Assembly (NCBI RefSeq): GCF_003014485.1
Contig: NZ_PYGA01000007.1
Location: 202,569 to 266,568, forward strand
DNA length: 64,000 nt
Direction: 5' to 3'
Origin: Murinocardiopsis flavida
Lineage (GTDB): Bacteria > Actinomycetota > Actinomycetes > Streptosporangiales > Streptosporangiaceae
Shown here: in pieces, positions 1 to 9,103 of the stretch
Layout: each line of letters begins with the position of its first letter
How positions within the stretch are numbered: the stretch's first letter is position 1
Notes under the pieces: generated by a model
The model's database searches: none
The model's input: only the letters and a program-made list of their open reading frames with translations
Told to the model about the DNA's origin: nothing
Program-made: the position numbers and the translations under genes

Positions 1-2
1 TC

Positions 3-1706
3 GCGCAGCGGATGCTGCGGCTCCCCCGCCACCTGGGCATCCACTCCGGGGGCATGGTCATCTGCGACCGCCCGGTGGGCGAGGTGTGCCCCGTGGAGTG
101 GGCGAGCATGCCGGGGCGCAGCGTGCTGCAATGGGACAAGGACGACTGCGCCGCCGCAGGGCTGGTCAAGTTCGACCTGCTCGGACTGGGGATGCTGGCG
201 TGCCTGCACGACGCCTTCGACCTCATCGCCGATCACCACGGGGTCCGCTACACGCTGGGCGACATCCCCACCGAGGACCCCGCCACCTACGCCATGCTGT
301 GCGGCGCCGACACCGTCGGGGTGTTCCAGGTCGAGAGCCGGGCGCAGATGTCGACCCTGCCCCGGCTGCGCCCGGAGCGCTTCTACGACCTGGTGGTGGC
401 GGTGGCGCTGATCCGCCCCGGCCCCATCCAGGGCGGATCGGTCCACCCCTACCTGCGCCGCCGCGACAAGCTCGAACCCGCCGAGTGCCCGCACCCCCTC
501 ATGGAGCCCGCGCTGGGGCGCACCCTGGGCGTGCCGCTGTTCCAGGAGCAGATGATGCAGCTCGCCATCGACTGCGCCGGGTTCACCCCCACGGAGGCCG
601 ACCTGCTGCGCCAGGCCATGGGCTCCAAGCGCGCCCCGGAGAAGGTCCACGAGCTGCGCGAGCGGCTGCTGCGCGGCATGGCGGCGAACGGCATCACGCC
701 CGAGGTCGCCGAGGACGTCTACACCAAGATCCTCGCGTTCTCCAACTACGGCTTCCCCGAGTCGCACGCCATCAGCTTCGCGCACCTGGCCTACGCCAGC
801 GCCTGGATCAAACGGCACTACCCCGCGGCGTTCACCGCCGCGCTGCTGCGCAACCAGCCCATGGGCTTCTACCACCCGCAGACCCTCATCGCCGACGCCC
901 GGCGGCACGGCATCGAGGTGCTCAGGGCCGACGTGAACGCCAGCGCCGACCAGGCCACCGTCGAAGGTCCGGGCCGGGTGGTGCGCACCCGGCACCCGCA
1001 CGCGCCGCAGGCCCCGCAGCCGGCCGTCCGCCTGGGCCTCGACAGTGTGCGCGACCTCGGCGGCCCGGCCGCCGAGGCGGTCGCCGCCGGGCGCCCCTAC
1101 ACCGGCCTCGCCGATTTCGCCCGCCGCACCCGGCTGTCCGAAAAGGCGCTGGAGGCGCTGGCGACCGCCGACGCGTTCCGCTGCTTCGGGCTGAGCCGCC
1201 GCGAGGCGCTGTGGGCCGCCGGCGCGGTCGCGCGCGCCCGCAACGGCCAGCTCCCCGACATGCTGCCCGGCACCGAGCCCCCCGGCCTTGAGCCCATGAC
1301 CCCCGTCGAGGAGACCCTGGCCGACCTCTGGTCGACCGGCACCTCCGCCGTCCACCCCATCGCGCACCTGCGCCCCGCCCTGGAGCGTCGCAGGGTCCTG
1401 GCGGCCCGCGCGCTCGCCTCGGTGCCCGACGGCACCGGCGTCGAGGCGGCGGGGCAGGTCACGCACCGGCAGCGGCCCGAGACCGCGGGCGGGGTGGTCT
1501 TCATCAGCCTTGAGGACGAAACCGGCATGGTCAACGTCGTCTGCCCGCCCGAGGTCTGGCGGCGGTGCAAGGGCGCCGGGGCCCGCTCGGCGGCGCTGCT
1601 GGTCGGCGGGCGACTCGAACGCCGCAACGGGGCGATCAACCTCGTCGCCGCGCGCCTGGAGGCGCTCCCGGCCCCCACCGTGGCGCAGAGCCGCGACTTC
1701 CACTGA
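3..1706 (+). CDS. dnaE2: Error-prone DNA polymerase III alpha subunit, DnaE2/ImuC type (5' partial)
   Basis: C-terminal part of a family C replicative-type polymerase. The frame is open back to the window edge, so the true start lies upstream. Visible features are the conserved HLGIHSGGMVI segment near the start, the FDLLGLGML and RPGPIQGG motifs, the GVPLFQEQMMQLA segment typical of the fingers region, and the QAMGSKR motif. A C-terminal OB-like domain follows from about residue 475 of the visible part (GQVTHRQRP through GMVNVVCP). The order and spacing fit DnaE2 (error-prone, translesion synthesis with ImuA'/ImuB) better than the longer housekeeping DnaE1, but imuA'/imuB are not in view. 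Family members usually exceed 1000 residues, so roughly half is missing. A strong hairpin follows the stop codon. Confidence 0.88.
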   Translation, partial: AQRMLRLPRHLGIHSGGMVICDRPVGEVCPVEWASMPGRSVLQWDKDDCAAAGLVKFDLLGLGMLACLHDAFDLIADHHGVRYTLGDIPTEDPATYAMLCGADTVGVFQVESRAQMSTLPRLRPERFYDLVVAVALIRPGPIQGGSVHPYLRRRDKLEPAECPHPLMEPALGRTLGVPLFQEQMMQLAIDCAGFTPTEADLLRQAMGSKRAPEKVHELRERLLRGMAANGITPEVAEDVYTKILAFSNYGFPESHAISFAHLAYASAWIKRHYPAAFTAALLRNQPMGFYHPQTLIADARRHGIEVLRADVNASADQATVEGPGRVVRTRHPHAPQAPQPAVRLGLDSVRDLGGPAAEAVAAGRPYTGLADFARRTRLSEKALEALATADAFRCFGLSRREALWAAGAVARARNGQLPDMLPGTEPPGLEPMTPVEETLADLWSTGTSAVHPIAHLRPALERRRVLAARALASVPDGTGVEAAGQVTHRQRPETAGGVVFISLEDETGMVNVVCPPEVWRRCKGAGARSAALLVGGRLERRNGAINLVAARLEALPAPTVAQSRDFH

Positions 1707-1737
1707 CCCCCGTGCCCCCGGCGGCCGCTCGCGCTGC

Positions 1738-1781
1738 CCCCTGCCCCGCCCGCACGGCCGTCCGCCCGGGCGGGGCAGGGG
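1738..1781. terminator. Hairpin terminator between convergent dnaE2 and iclR genes
   Basis: A 15-bp perfect inverted repeat, CCCCTGCCCCGCCCG at 1738-1752 pairing with CGGGCGGGGCAGGGG at 1767-1781, encloses a 14-nt loop. It sits between the stop codons of two converging genes and ends one base before the iclR stop codon, so it could terminate transcription from both sides. There is no long U tract, as is usual in high-GC actinomycetes. Confidence 0.7.
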
Positions 1782-2606
1782 TCAGCGGATGCCCTCGGCG
1801 CGCAGGCGTGCGGCGAGGCGGTGGACGTGGTCCCGCACGAGCTCGGCCACCCGCCGCAGCTCGGCGTCTGTCGCGGCGCCGATGGGCACGGAGCAGCTGA
1901 TCGCGTCGGTGGCGGGGATCCGGTACGGCACGGCGACGCTCACACAGCCCAGGCCGGGGGTGTTCTGCTCGCGCTCCACCGCGTAGCCCCGCTCCCGCGT
2001 GCCGTGCAGCTCCTCGGCGAGCCCGGCGCGGTCGGTGATGGTTCCGGGGGTGAGCGCCGGCAGCTCCCCCAGCGGCGCGAGGACCGCGTCGACCTCGGCG
2101 GGGGTCAGCTCGGCGAGCAGCGACTTGCCGAGCGCGGTGGCGTGCGCGGGCAGCTGGCGGCCCACACGGGAGGTCGCCCGGCGCGGCTCGGTGGCCTCGC
2201 GGGTGCCCAGGTAGATGACGTTGGGGCCGTCGAGCCGCGCGTAGTGGGTGGTGTAGCCGACCTGCTCGCGGACCAGTTCCAGGGTGCGCACCGCGTACGG
2301 CAGCGCGGGGTCGTGGTCGAGGTAGGAGGTGCCGCACAGCAGGGCGTGCGGGCCCACGCTGACCGCCGAACCGTCGGAGCTCTGCTGGATCCAGCGCATG
2401 GCCAGCAGGGTGTGCAGCAGCTGGTGCAGGCTCGACCGCGGGTAGCCGGTGCGGCGGTGCAGTTCGATGACCGTCATCGGCCCCTGGGCGGCGCCGAGGG
2501 TCTCCATGATGACGATGGTCCGCTGCGCGGACTTCACCAGTTTGGTCTCGGGGAGCGGGGCCGGACCGGGGGTCGCCTCGGCCGGCCGCTGCACCGCTCG
2601 GGTCAT
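1782..2606 (-). CDS. IclR-family regulator, likely of the aldarate/uronate operon
   Basis: A 274-residue IclR-type transcription factor. The N-terminal winged helix-turn-helix spans about residues 24-85 (VKSAQRTIVIMETLG, then the recognition region TGYPRSSLHQLLHTL). The C-terminal effector-binding domain carries the usual ATALGKSLLAEL and GYAVEREQNTPGLGCVSVAVP motifs. The ATG at 2606 has GAAGGA 6 nt upstream. It is downstream of and co-directional with the uronate dehydrogenase gene and divergent from the importer and dehydratase operon, so it probably senses an aldarate or a breakdown intermediate such as a 2-keto-3-deoxy sugar acid. The effector is inferred from context only. Confidence 0.85.
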   Translation of the reverse strand: MTRAVQRPAEATPGPAPLPETKLVKSAQRTIVIMETLGAAQGPMTVIELHRRTGYPRSSLHQLLHTLLAMRWIQQSSDGSAVSVGPHALLCGTSYLDHDPALPYAVRTLELVREQVGYTTHYARLDGPNVIYLGTREATEPRRATSRVGRQLPAHATALGKSLLAELTPAEVDAVLAPLGELPALTPGTITDRAGLAEELHGTRERGYAVEREQNTPGLGCVSVAVPYRIPATDAISCSVPIGAATDAELRRVAELVRDHVHRLAARLRAEGIR

Positions 2607-2723
2607 CGCATGTCCTTCAGGTGCGGGGCTTCGGATGCGGGGCCGGAATCGGGTTCGGCGGTCATGGCAGCCGGGGGTTCCGCTGCTCGGCGCGGCTACC
2701 GGGCGCCGTGCCCCGCGGCGGCC

Positions 2724-3539
2724 TCACCAGCGCCCGCCGAGCGGGGAGGTGTCCGCGGTGAAGGTCCCGCCGATGCGGATGCCGGGGCCGGGAGCGCCGC
2801 CGGGCTCGCCCGCTCCGGGGACCTGGGCGGCGTGGTCCTCGGCGTCGTCGCGCGGGTGGAAGCCCATGGCCTCGCCCTCGGCGAGGGAGAACCAGCGGCG
2901 GGTGTTGCGGGAGATGCCCCACACCAGCCGGTGCCCGGGCTCCTCCAGCGCGAGGCTGGCCTCGACCAGCCGGGCGGCGTCGCCGGGCGAGAACCAGGTG
3001 GCGAGGGTGCGGATGTCGGCGATGTCGGCGGCGGCGGCGAACGTGCCGATGCGCGCGGACACGACGCTCATGGCGAACCGGTCGGCATAGACGCTGCCGA
3101 GCGCCTCCATGGCGGCCTTGCTGACGCCGTAGTAGGTGTCGGGCCGCGGGACGAGGACGTCGGTGTCGGCGGCCGCCGCTGCGGGGACGAAGCCGACCGC
3201 GTGGTTGGAGCTGGCGAGCAGCACCCGGCGCACGCCCTGGCGGCGCGCCGCCTCCAGCGTGGTGTAGCAGCCGTGGATATTGGTGTCGAGGATCTCCGCC
3301 CACGGCCGTTCCGAAGGGTGGCCCGCGAGATGGACGACGAGGTCGACGCCCTTGCACGCGCGTTCCATGGCGGCCATGTCGGTGACGGAGCCCGCCGCGG
3401 CCTCCTCGGCCGCCGGGTCGAGCCCGGTGGGCGGCGCGGTGTCGAGGAGCCGGAGCATCCGGCCCGGTCGGGCGATCAGCGGCCGCAGCAGTGTGCCGAT
3501 CCGCCCCGACGCACCCGTCACCAGCACCCGTTCGACCAC
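2724..3539 (-). CDS. udh: NAD-dependent epimerase/dehydratase-fold enzyme, probable uronate dehydrogenase
   Basis: A 271-residue short-chain (extended SDR-like) protein with the Rossmann motif TGASGRIG at residues 8-15 and the catalytic pair Y137xxxK141. The sequence LAGHPSERPWAEILDTNI and the later LVWGISRNTRRWF segment resemble uronate dehydrogenases, which oxidise D-galacturonate or D-glucuronate to the aldarate lactone with NAD. The GTG at 3539 is preferred because GGGAG lies just upstream and the fold begins immediately. An upstream ATG at 3632 would add about 31 residues of unlike sequence running into the promoter region. The neighbouring glucarate dehydratase and KDG dehydratase support the oxidative uronate pathway. 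A sugar-nucleotide epimerase role is less likely but not excluded. Confidence 0.78.
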   Translation of the reverse strand: MVERVLVTGASGRIGTLLRPLIARPGRMLRLLDTAPPTGLDPAAEEAAAGSVTDMAAMERACKGVDLVVHLAGHPSERPWAEILDTNIHGCYTTLEAARRQGVRRVLLASSNHAVGFVPAAAAADTDVLVPRPDTYYGVSKAAMEALGSVYADRFAMSVVSARIGTFAAAADIADIRTLATWFSPGDAARLVEASLALEEPGHRLVWGISRNTRRWFSLAEGEAMGFHPRDDAEDHAAQVPGAGEPGGAPGPGIRIGGTFTADTSPLGGRW

Positions 3540-3596
3540 GTCGGCTCCCTCTCTCTGCGGGGCGGACCGAAACCGGGTTTCGCCCTCGCGCACGCC

Positions 3597-3625
3597 TTGA
3601 CACCTGAAAATGTGATCCATAACAT
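3597..3625 (+). promoter_or_regulatory. Consensus-like promoter for the aldarate import/dehydration operon
   Basis: TTGACA at 3597-3602 and TAACAT at 3620-3625 are separated by 17 bp, in an AT-rich patch (3600-3665) that stands out from the surrounding DNA. It is placed about 50 bp upstream of the solute-binding protein start. Just downstream, 3634-3651 reads GTTT-N10-AAAC, a dyad that would suit an IclR-type operator; that assignment is a guess. Confidence 0.6.
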
Positions 3626-3677
3626 ACCGCAAAGTTTACAAATATAGAAACGATTCATATAGGCGAATGGAGTCGGC

Positions 3678-4988
3678 ATGCGAGGGTCACCCCGGGCCAC
3701 GGGAACGATGGCAATGCTGTCCACCGCCGCGCTCCTCGGGCTGACCGCCTGTAGCGGGGGTGGCGGCGGCGACGACAGCGGGCCCCTCGAAGTCTGGAGC
3801 CGCAGCGCCCCCGACCCGGCGAAGACCTACGAGAAGGTCTTCGCCGCGTTCACCGAGAAGACCGGCGTCAAGGTCGACTACAAGCCGGTCATGGAGTTCG
3901 ACCAGCAGCTCCAGACCCGCGCCGGCTCCAAGGACCTGCCCGACGTCCTGATCAACGACAGCGGCTCGCTCGGCAACTACCAGTCGCAGGGCCTGCTGAC
4001 CCCCATCGAACCCGGCGACATCAAGGGGAACGAGGACATCGCCGACTCCGATTGGAAGGGCTCGGTCGGCGTCGACGGCAAGACCTACGGCATCCCGTTC
4101 TCCCGCCAGGCGTTCGGCACCTTCGTCAACAAGGAGTGGCGCGAGAAGCTCGGCAAGGACGTCCCCGAGACGTGGGCGGACCTGGAGGAGCTCGCGACGG
4201 CCTTCGCCAAGGACGACCCCGACGGCAACGGCAAGGACGACACCTACGGGATGGTCGTGCCCGGCAGCACCGAGAACGGCTACCTCGGCTGGTGGGCGTC
4301 CAGCTACCTCTGGCAGGGCGGCGGCGACATCGTCGCCGACACCGGCGACGGCACCTTCGAGTCCGCCGTCGCCTCCCCGGAGAACGAGAAGACCGTCGAG
4401 TGGATCCGCACCCAGTTCTGCACCAAGGGCAACGTCCAGCCCGGCGCGCTGACAGCCACCACCAGCAACGCGCCCTTCTTCCCCGAGGGCACCGCCGGGA
4501 TCTACCTGACCGGCCCCTACGTCATGGCCGAGTACGACAAGAAGCTCGGCAAGGAGAAGTACGAGGTCATCCCCACCCCCGCCGGCCCGGGCGGCGCCAC
4601 GACCCTCGCCGAGGGCGAGAACATCTACTTCGGCGCCGGCTCGGGCAAGGAGGCCGACAAGAAGCAGCTCGCCGAGTTCCTCATCTCCCCCGAGGGCCAG
4701 GAGATCGCGATGACGGGCACCAGCCAGCCCGTCGTCCGGCTGCCCGTCAACACCGGGCTCGACGCCGCCGAGGTGCGCAAGGACGACCGCTGGAAGGTCT
4801 TCCAGGACTCCTACGAGAACGACGCCAAGGCGTTCCCCTCCGCCATCAACTTCACCCCCGTCCGCCAGGGCCTCGCCGAGGGCCTCAACGCGGTCATGGC
4901 CGACTGCGACAGCGACATCCCCGCCGCCCTCGATGAGCTCGACACCGCGATCAACGACGAGCTCGAATCCCAGGACGTGCTCAAGTGA
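3678..4988 (+). CDS. ABC transporter extracellular solute-binding lipoprotein (sugar/sugar-acid type)
   Basis: A 436-residue family 1 solute-binding protein. Residues 1-25 form a lipoprotein signal peptide ending in the lipobox LTAC with Cys25 as the lipidation site, followed by a Gly/Ser/Asp-rich tether. The mature part starts LEVWSRSAPDP and contains the family 1 hallmarks VLINDSGSLGNYQSQGLL and the PEGTAGIYLTGPYVM motif. GGAG lies 5 nt before the ATG. It is the first gene of a tight operon with two permeases and aldarate-degrading enzymes, so glucarate, galactarate or a uronate/oligouronide is the likely ligand. No ATPase gene is present; a shared MsiK-type ATPase elsewhere would be normal for actinomycetes. 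Confidence 0.88.
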   Translation: MRGSPRATGTMAMLSTAALLGLTACSGGGGGDDSGPLEVWSRSAPDPAKTYEKVFAAFTEKTGVKVDYKPVMEFDQQLQTRAGSKDLPDVLINDSGSLGNYQSQGLLTPIEPGDIKGNEDIADSDWKGSVGVDGKTYGIPFSRQAFGTFVNKEWREKLGKDVPETWADLEELATAFAKDDPDGNGKDDTYGMVVPGSTENGYLGWWASSYLWQGGGDIVADTGDGTFESAVASPENEKTVEWIRTQFCTKGNVQPGALTATTSNAPFFPEGTAGIYLTGPYVMAEYDKKLGKEKYEVIPTPAGPGGATTLAEGENIYFGAGSGKEADKKQLAEFLISPEGQEIAMTGTSQPVVRLPVNTGLDAAEVRKDDRWKVFQDSYENDAKAFPSAINFTPVRQGLAEGLNAVMADCDSDIPAALDELDTAINDELESQDVLK

Positions 4989-5947
4989 CGGTGCCCGCAC
5001 GCAGCCGCGCCGCCGAGGGGGCCGGGGCGCCGGCCGGCCCTCCGGCGGCGCCCGCGGGCGGACGGGCGCGCCCGGCGTTCCTGCGGGGCCGCTCCTGGCT
5101 GCCGTGGCTGTTCCTGGCGCCGGGCCTGCTCCTCGCGACGGTGTTCAAGTTCTACCCGATGGTCGAGGGCTTCCGGCTGAGCCTGTTCGAGGTGCAGCCG
5201 TTCCTCGGCAACATCTGGGTCGGGCTCGACAACTACGCCACCGTGCTGACCGACCCCCGGTTCCAGTCGGCGATCGGCCACACCGTGATCCTCGCCGTCG
5301 GCCAGACCGCCGGCGGGCTGATCGTCGGATTCGCGCTGGCGCTGCTCCTCGAAGGGCAGGCGCGCTCACTGTGGTTCCTGCGCACCGCGGTGTTCCTGCC
5401 GGTGGTCACGGCCCTCGCGGTCGTCGGCGAGATCTGGCGGCTGCTGTACTTCCCCACCGAGGGCGGCTTCCTCAACTCGCTGCTCGGCGCGGTGGGGGTC
5501 GGCCCGATGCCGTTCCTCGACAGCCCCGACAGCGCACTGTGGTCGGTCATGGCCGTCGGGATCTGGGTCCTCGGCCCGTACAACATGGTCATCATCCTGG
5601 CCGGGCTCACCGGGGTCGACCGCAACCTCTACGAGGCGGCGGCCGTCGACGGGGCGAGCATCGGGCAGCGCCTGCTGCACATCACCCTGCCGGCGCTGCG
5701 CCCGGCGCTCGCCATCGTGCTGACCCTCTCGGCGATCCGCGGCCTGCGGATCTTCACAGAGGTGTACGTCCTCACCGGGGGCGGCCCGTCGGGCTCCACC
5801 GAGGTGTGGATGACGCGGGTGTTCTCGCTCGGGTTCGAGCGCAACGACATCGGGGTCGCCTCGGCGGCCTCCGTCCTGCTGCTGATCGCGACGATGCTGC
5901 TGACGCTCGGCGTGCAGTACGCCACCCGCAGGAAGGCCGCCTCATGA
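4985..5947 (+). CDS. ABC sugar transporter permease, MalF-like
   Basis: A 320-residue inner-membrane permease with six predicted membrane spans after a Pro/Ala/Gly-rich N-terminal tail of about 35 residues. The cytoplasmic EAA loop reads YEAAAVDGASIGQRLLHITLP, the contact site for the ATPase. The opening FLAPGLLLATVFKFYPMVEGF is typical of the upstream (UgpA/MalF) partner. The GTG start overlaps the previous TGA stop (GTGA), so the two genes are translationally coupled. It pairs with the next gene to form the channel. Confidence 0.9.
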   Translation: MTVPARSRAAEGAGAPAGPPAAPAGGRARPAFLRGRSWLPWLFLAPGLLLATVFKFYPMVEGFRLSLFEVQPFLGNIWVGLDNYATVLTDPRFQSAIGHTVILAVGQTAGGLIVGFALALLLEGQARSLWFLRTAVFLPVVTALAVVGEIWRLLYFPTEGGFLNSLLGAVGVGPMPFLDSPDSALWSVMAVGIWVLGPYNMVIILAGLTGVDRNLYEAAAVDGASIGQRLLHITLPALRPALAIVLTLSAIRGLRIFTEVYVLTGGGPSGSTEVWMTRVFSLGFERNDIGVASAASVLLLIATMLLTLGVQYATRRKAAS

Positions 5948-6891
5948 GCATCCTGACCTCCGCGTCCGGCAACGTCGGCGGGACCGTGCCCGGCGGCAAC
6001 GGCCGCCGCAGGCGGAACGGCGCCCGCACGGGCCACCGGTTCGACTCGGCGCTCGGCTGGTCGCCGCGGCCGGGCCCGGGACTGGCGCTGCGGATCCTGC
6101 TGTGCGCCATCGCGCTGTTCGTGTTCGCCGCGCCGTTCGTCGCCATCGTCTCCGGCGCGTTCGACGCCCGCACCGACTCCACCCAGCTGTCCCTGATCCC
6201 CAACTCCCCCACCCTGGACAACTTCGAGGCGGCCGGCCCGGCCGGGGTCTGGGGCTACTTCGCCAACTCGCTGTTCATCGTCGGCGGCGGCCTGCTCTTG
6301 CAGATGACCGTCGCCGTGCTCGCCGCCTACGCGCTGGCGCGCCGCAAGTTCCGCGGGCAGGCCCTGGTCATGGTGCTGTTCCTGCTCACGATGATGCTGC
6401 CCGAAGAGATCATCGCGATCCCGCTGTCGATCGTCATCGGGGACCTGCCACTGGTCGGCATCAGCCTCAAGGGCACGGTGTTCGGCGTCATCCTGCCCGT
6501 CGGCGCCTGGGGGTTCTCCATCCTCGTCATGAGCGAGTTCATGAAGGAGATCCCCAAGGAGATCGAGGAGGCCGCCCGGTTGGACGGTGTCGGGGAGCTG
6601 CGGATGCTGCTCCAGATCGTGCTGCCGCTGTGCCGCCCCGCCCTCGGCGTCATCGGCGTGTTCGGCTTCATCATGATCTGGGACCAGTACCTGCTGCCCA
6701 TGATCGCCGCCAACGACCCCGGCGACTACACGCTCACCGTCGCACTGTCGCTGCTCCGCTCCGACCCCGAGGTCGGCCCCGGCCTGGTCGTCGCCGGAGC
6801 GGTCATCGCCCTGGTCCCCAGCCTGATCGTCTACCTGTGCCTCCAGGGCTCCCTGGTCCGCGGGCTCACCTCCGGCGCAACGAAGGGCTGA
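5944..6891 (+). CDS. ABC sugar transporter permease, MalG-like
   Basis: A 315-residue second permease subunit. The EAA loop reads EEAARLDGVGELRMLLQIVLP, and the hydrophobic profile gives six spans after a basic, Gly/Arg-rich tail of about 40 residues. The ATG at 5944 overlaps the previous stop (ATGA). Start choice is set by that overlap; an open frame extends far upstream but only as the antiphase of the first permease. It acts with the preceding permease and binding protein in uptake of a sugar acid. Confidence 0.9.
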   Translation: MSILTSASGNVGGTVPGGNGRRRRNGARTGHRFDSALGWSPRPGPGLALRILLCAIALFVFAAPFVAIVSGAFDARTDSTQLSLIPNSPTLDNFEAAGPAGVWGYFANSLFIVGGGLLLQMTVAVLAAYALARRKFRGQALVMVLFLLTMMLPEEIIAIPLSIVIGDLPLVGISLKGTVFGVILPVGAWGFSILVMSEFMKEIPKEIEEAARLDGVGELRMLLQIVLPLCRPALGVIGVFGFIMIWDQYLLPMIAANDPGDYTLTVALSLLRSDPEVGPGLVVAGAVIALVPSLIVYLCLQGSLVRGLTSGATKG

Positions 6892-6944
6892 GCCGGCGCC
6901 GCACACCCCGTCCGCGCACATCCTGCAACCGCGATGAGGAACCG

Positions 6945-7847
6945 ATGCAGCTCGAAGGAATCCTGTTCTTCCCCGTGACCCCGTTCCGCGACGACGGGGG
7001 CGTCGACGAGGGCGCGCTCGCCGCGCACGTCGACGCGGGCGTGGCCGCCGGGGCGGGGGGCGTGTTCGCCGCGTGCGGGACGGGCGAGTTCAACGCGCTG
7101 GCGCCCGCCGAGCTCGAAACCGTCACCCGGGTGGCCGTCGCCGCTGCCGCCGGGCGGGTCCCGGTGCTCGCCGCGGCCGGCGGGCCGGTGCCGGTCGCCC
7201 AGGAGCAGGCGCGGCGGATCGAGGGCGCCGGGGCCGACGGCATCCTGCTGCTGCCCCCCTACCTGGTCACGGCGCCGCAGCAGGGCCTGGTCGACTACGC
7301 GGCGGCGGTCACGTCCGCCTCCGGGCTCGACGCCATCTTCTACCAGCGCGCCAACGCCGTCCCCAGCCCGGAGACCGCGGTGCACCTGGCGCGGCTGCCG
7401 CGGGTCTCCGGCATCAAGGACGGGGTGGGCGACATCGAGCTGATGCAGCGCACCGTGCTGCGGGTGCGCCAGGAGGTCGACGAGGACTTCCGGTTCTTCA
7501 ACGGGCTGCCCACAGCGGAGATCACCGTCCCCGCCTACCGGGGGCTGGGCGTGTCGCTGTACTCCTCGGCCGCCTTCGCCTTCGTCCCCGAGGTGGCGCT
7601 CGCGTTCAACCGCGCCGTCACCGGGGGCGACGACGCCACCGTGCGGCTGCTGCTGGACGAGTTCTACGCGCCGTTCGCCGCGCTGCGCGACGAGGTCCCC
7701 GGCTACGCGGTCGCGCTGGTGAAGGCGGGCGTCCGGCTGCGCGGGCACGCCGTCGGCGGGGTCCGCCCACCGCTGCGCGACCCGGGGACCGACCACGTCG
7801 ACCGCCTGGCGAAACTCATCGAACACGGCCTGGGGCTGGTCGCCTGA
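6945..7847 (+). CDS. kdgD: 5-dehydro-4-deoxyglucarate dehydratase (DapA family)
   Basis: A 300-residue class I aldolase-fold enzyme of the DHDPS/NAL family. It dehydrates and decarboxylates 5-keto-4-deoxy-D-glucarate to 2,5-dioxopentanoate (alpha-ketoglutarate semialdehyde). The conserved GTGEFNAL loop is at about residues 45-52, the IFYQRANAV segment carries the catalytic Tyr, and the Schiff-base Lys158 sits in GIKDG. The ATG at 6945 has GAGGA upstream and gives the expected family length. The ends overlap the next gene (TGATG), so it is coupled to the glucarate dehydratase that makes its substrate. Confidence 0.88.
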   Translation: MQLEGILFFPVTPFRDDGGVDEGALAAHVDAGVAAGAGGVFAACGTGEFNALAPAELETVTRVAVAAAAGRVPVLAAAGGPVPVAQEQARRIEGAGADGILLLPPYLVTAPQQGLVDYAAAVTSASGLDAIFYQRANAVPSPETAVHLARLPRVSGIKDGVGDIELMQRTVLRVRQEVDEDFRFFNGLPTAEITVPAYRGLGVSLYSSAAFAFVPEVALAFNRAVTGGDDATVRLLLDEFYAPFAALRDEVPGYAVALVKAGVRLRGHAVGGVRPPLRDPGTDHVDRLAKLIEHGLGLVA

Positions 7848-9103
7848 TGCTGATCCGCGACGTCCGCATCACCCCCGTCGCCTTCCGCGACCCGCCGCTG
7901 CTCAACGCCATCGGCGTCCACGAACCCCTGGTGCTGCGCTGCATCGTCCGACTCGTCCTGGACGACGGCGTGGTGGGCCTGGGCGAATGCGCGGGCCAGC
8001 GCCCCCAGCTCGACCGGCTCGCGGCGGTGCGCCCGCACCTCATCGGCATGAGCGTGTTCGACACCAACGGGATCGAGCGGACGATCGGCACCGTCCTGCG
8101 CGCCGGCACCCCGCCCGGCGGCACCCCGGACCCCATGGGGGCGCGCAACGCCTTCTCGGTGATCGAGACGGCGTGCATGGACGCCCAAGGGCGGCTGACC
8201 GGCCGCTCCGTCAGCGAACTGCTCGGCGGCGCGGTCCGCGCCACGGTGCCCTTCAGCGCCTACCTGTTCTACAAGTGGGCCGAGCACCCCCCGCTCGACG
8301 GCCGCCCCGCGATCCCCGACGAGTGGGGCGCGGCACTCGACCCCGCCGGTGTGGTCGACCAGGCCAAGGCGATGATCGAGGAGTACGGGTTCCGCTCGAT
8401 CAAGCTCAAGGGCGGCGTGTTCCCACCCGACGAGGAGATCGCCGCGGTCCGCGCCCTGCGGGCGGCGTTCCCCGACCATCCGCTGCGCATCGACCCCAAC
8501 TGCGCGTGGACGGTCGAGACCGCGCGCCGCGTCGCCGCCGAACTCGACGGGGTGCTGGAGTACCTGGAGGACCCCGTCCCCGGTATCGCGGGCATGGCGC
8601 GGGTCGCCGCCACCGCGCCGATGCCGCTCGCGACCAACATGTGCGTGGTCGCCCCCGAGCACCTGCCGCCCGCCATCGCCCAGGACGCCGTCCAGGTGCT
8701 GCTCACCGACCACCACTACTGGGGCGGGCTGCGCCGCACCGGCGAGCTGGCCCGGCTGTGCGCGACCTTCGGCATCGGGGTGTCCATGCACTCCAACTCG
8801 CACCTCGGCGTCAGCCTCGCCGCCATGACCCACGTCGCGGCGGCGACGCCCGAGCTCACCTACGCCTGCGACACGCACTACCCGTGGAACCGCAGGGACG
8901 ACGTCGTCCGCCCCGGTGTGCTGCGCTTCGCCGACGGCGGCGTGCCCGTCCCCGAAGGGCCCGGCCTCGGCGTGGAGCTCGACGACGAGGTCCTCGACCG
9001 GCTGCACCGCGCCTACCTGGCGGCGCGCCGCGAGGCCCGCGACGACACCGGGTACATGCGCAGGTTCGACCCCGCCTTCGACCCCTCGCCGGCGCGGTGG
9101 TGA
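7847..9103 (+). CDS. gudD: Glucarate dehydratase-like enolase superfamily enzyme
   Basis: A 418-residue member of the mandelate racemase/glucarate dehydratase group. It removes water from D-glucarate (or a related aldarate) to give 5-keto-4-deoxyglucarate. Visible active-site elements are the KxK motif (K186-L-K188), a metal-ligand run IDPNCAW, the EDP motif, Asp288 in LLTDHHYWGG and His315 in MHSNSH. The N-terminal capping domain with ECAGQ and the MGARNAFSVIE segment match GudD rather than enolase or muconate enzymes. It starts on the last A of the previous stop and ends overlapping the next GTG, placing it in the middle of the operon. Confidence 0.9.
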   Translation: MLIRDVRITPVAFRDPPLLNAIGVHEPLVLRCIVRLVLDDGVVGLGECAGQRPQLDRLAAVRPHLIGMSVFDTNGIERTIGTVLRAGTPPGGTPDPMGARNAFSVIETACMDAQGRLTGRSVSELLGGAVRATVPFSAYLFYKWAEHPPLDGRPAIPDEWGAALDPAGVVDQAKAMIEEYGFRSIKLKGGVFPPDEEIAAVRALRAAFPDHPLRIDPNCAWTVETARRVAAELDGVLEYLEDPVPGIAGMARVAATAPMPLATNMCVVAPEHLPPAIAQDAVQVLLTDHHYWGGLRRTGELARLCATFGIGVSMHSNSHLGVSLAAMTHVAAATPELTYACDTHYPWNRRDDVVRPGVLRFADGGVPVPEGPGLGVELDDEVLDRLHRAYLAARREARDDTGYMRRFDPAFDPSPARW

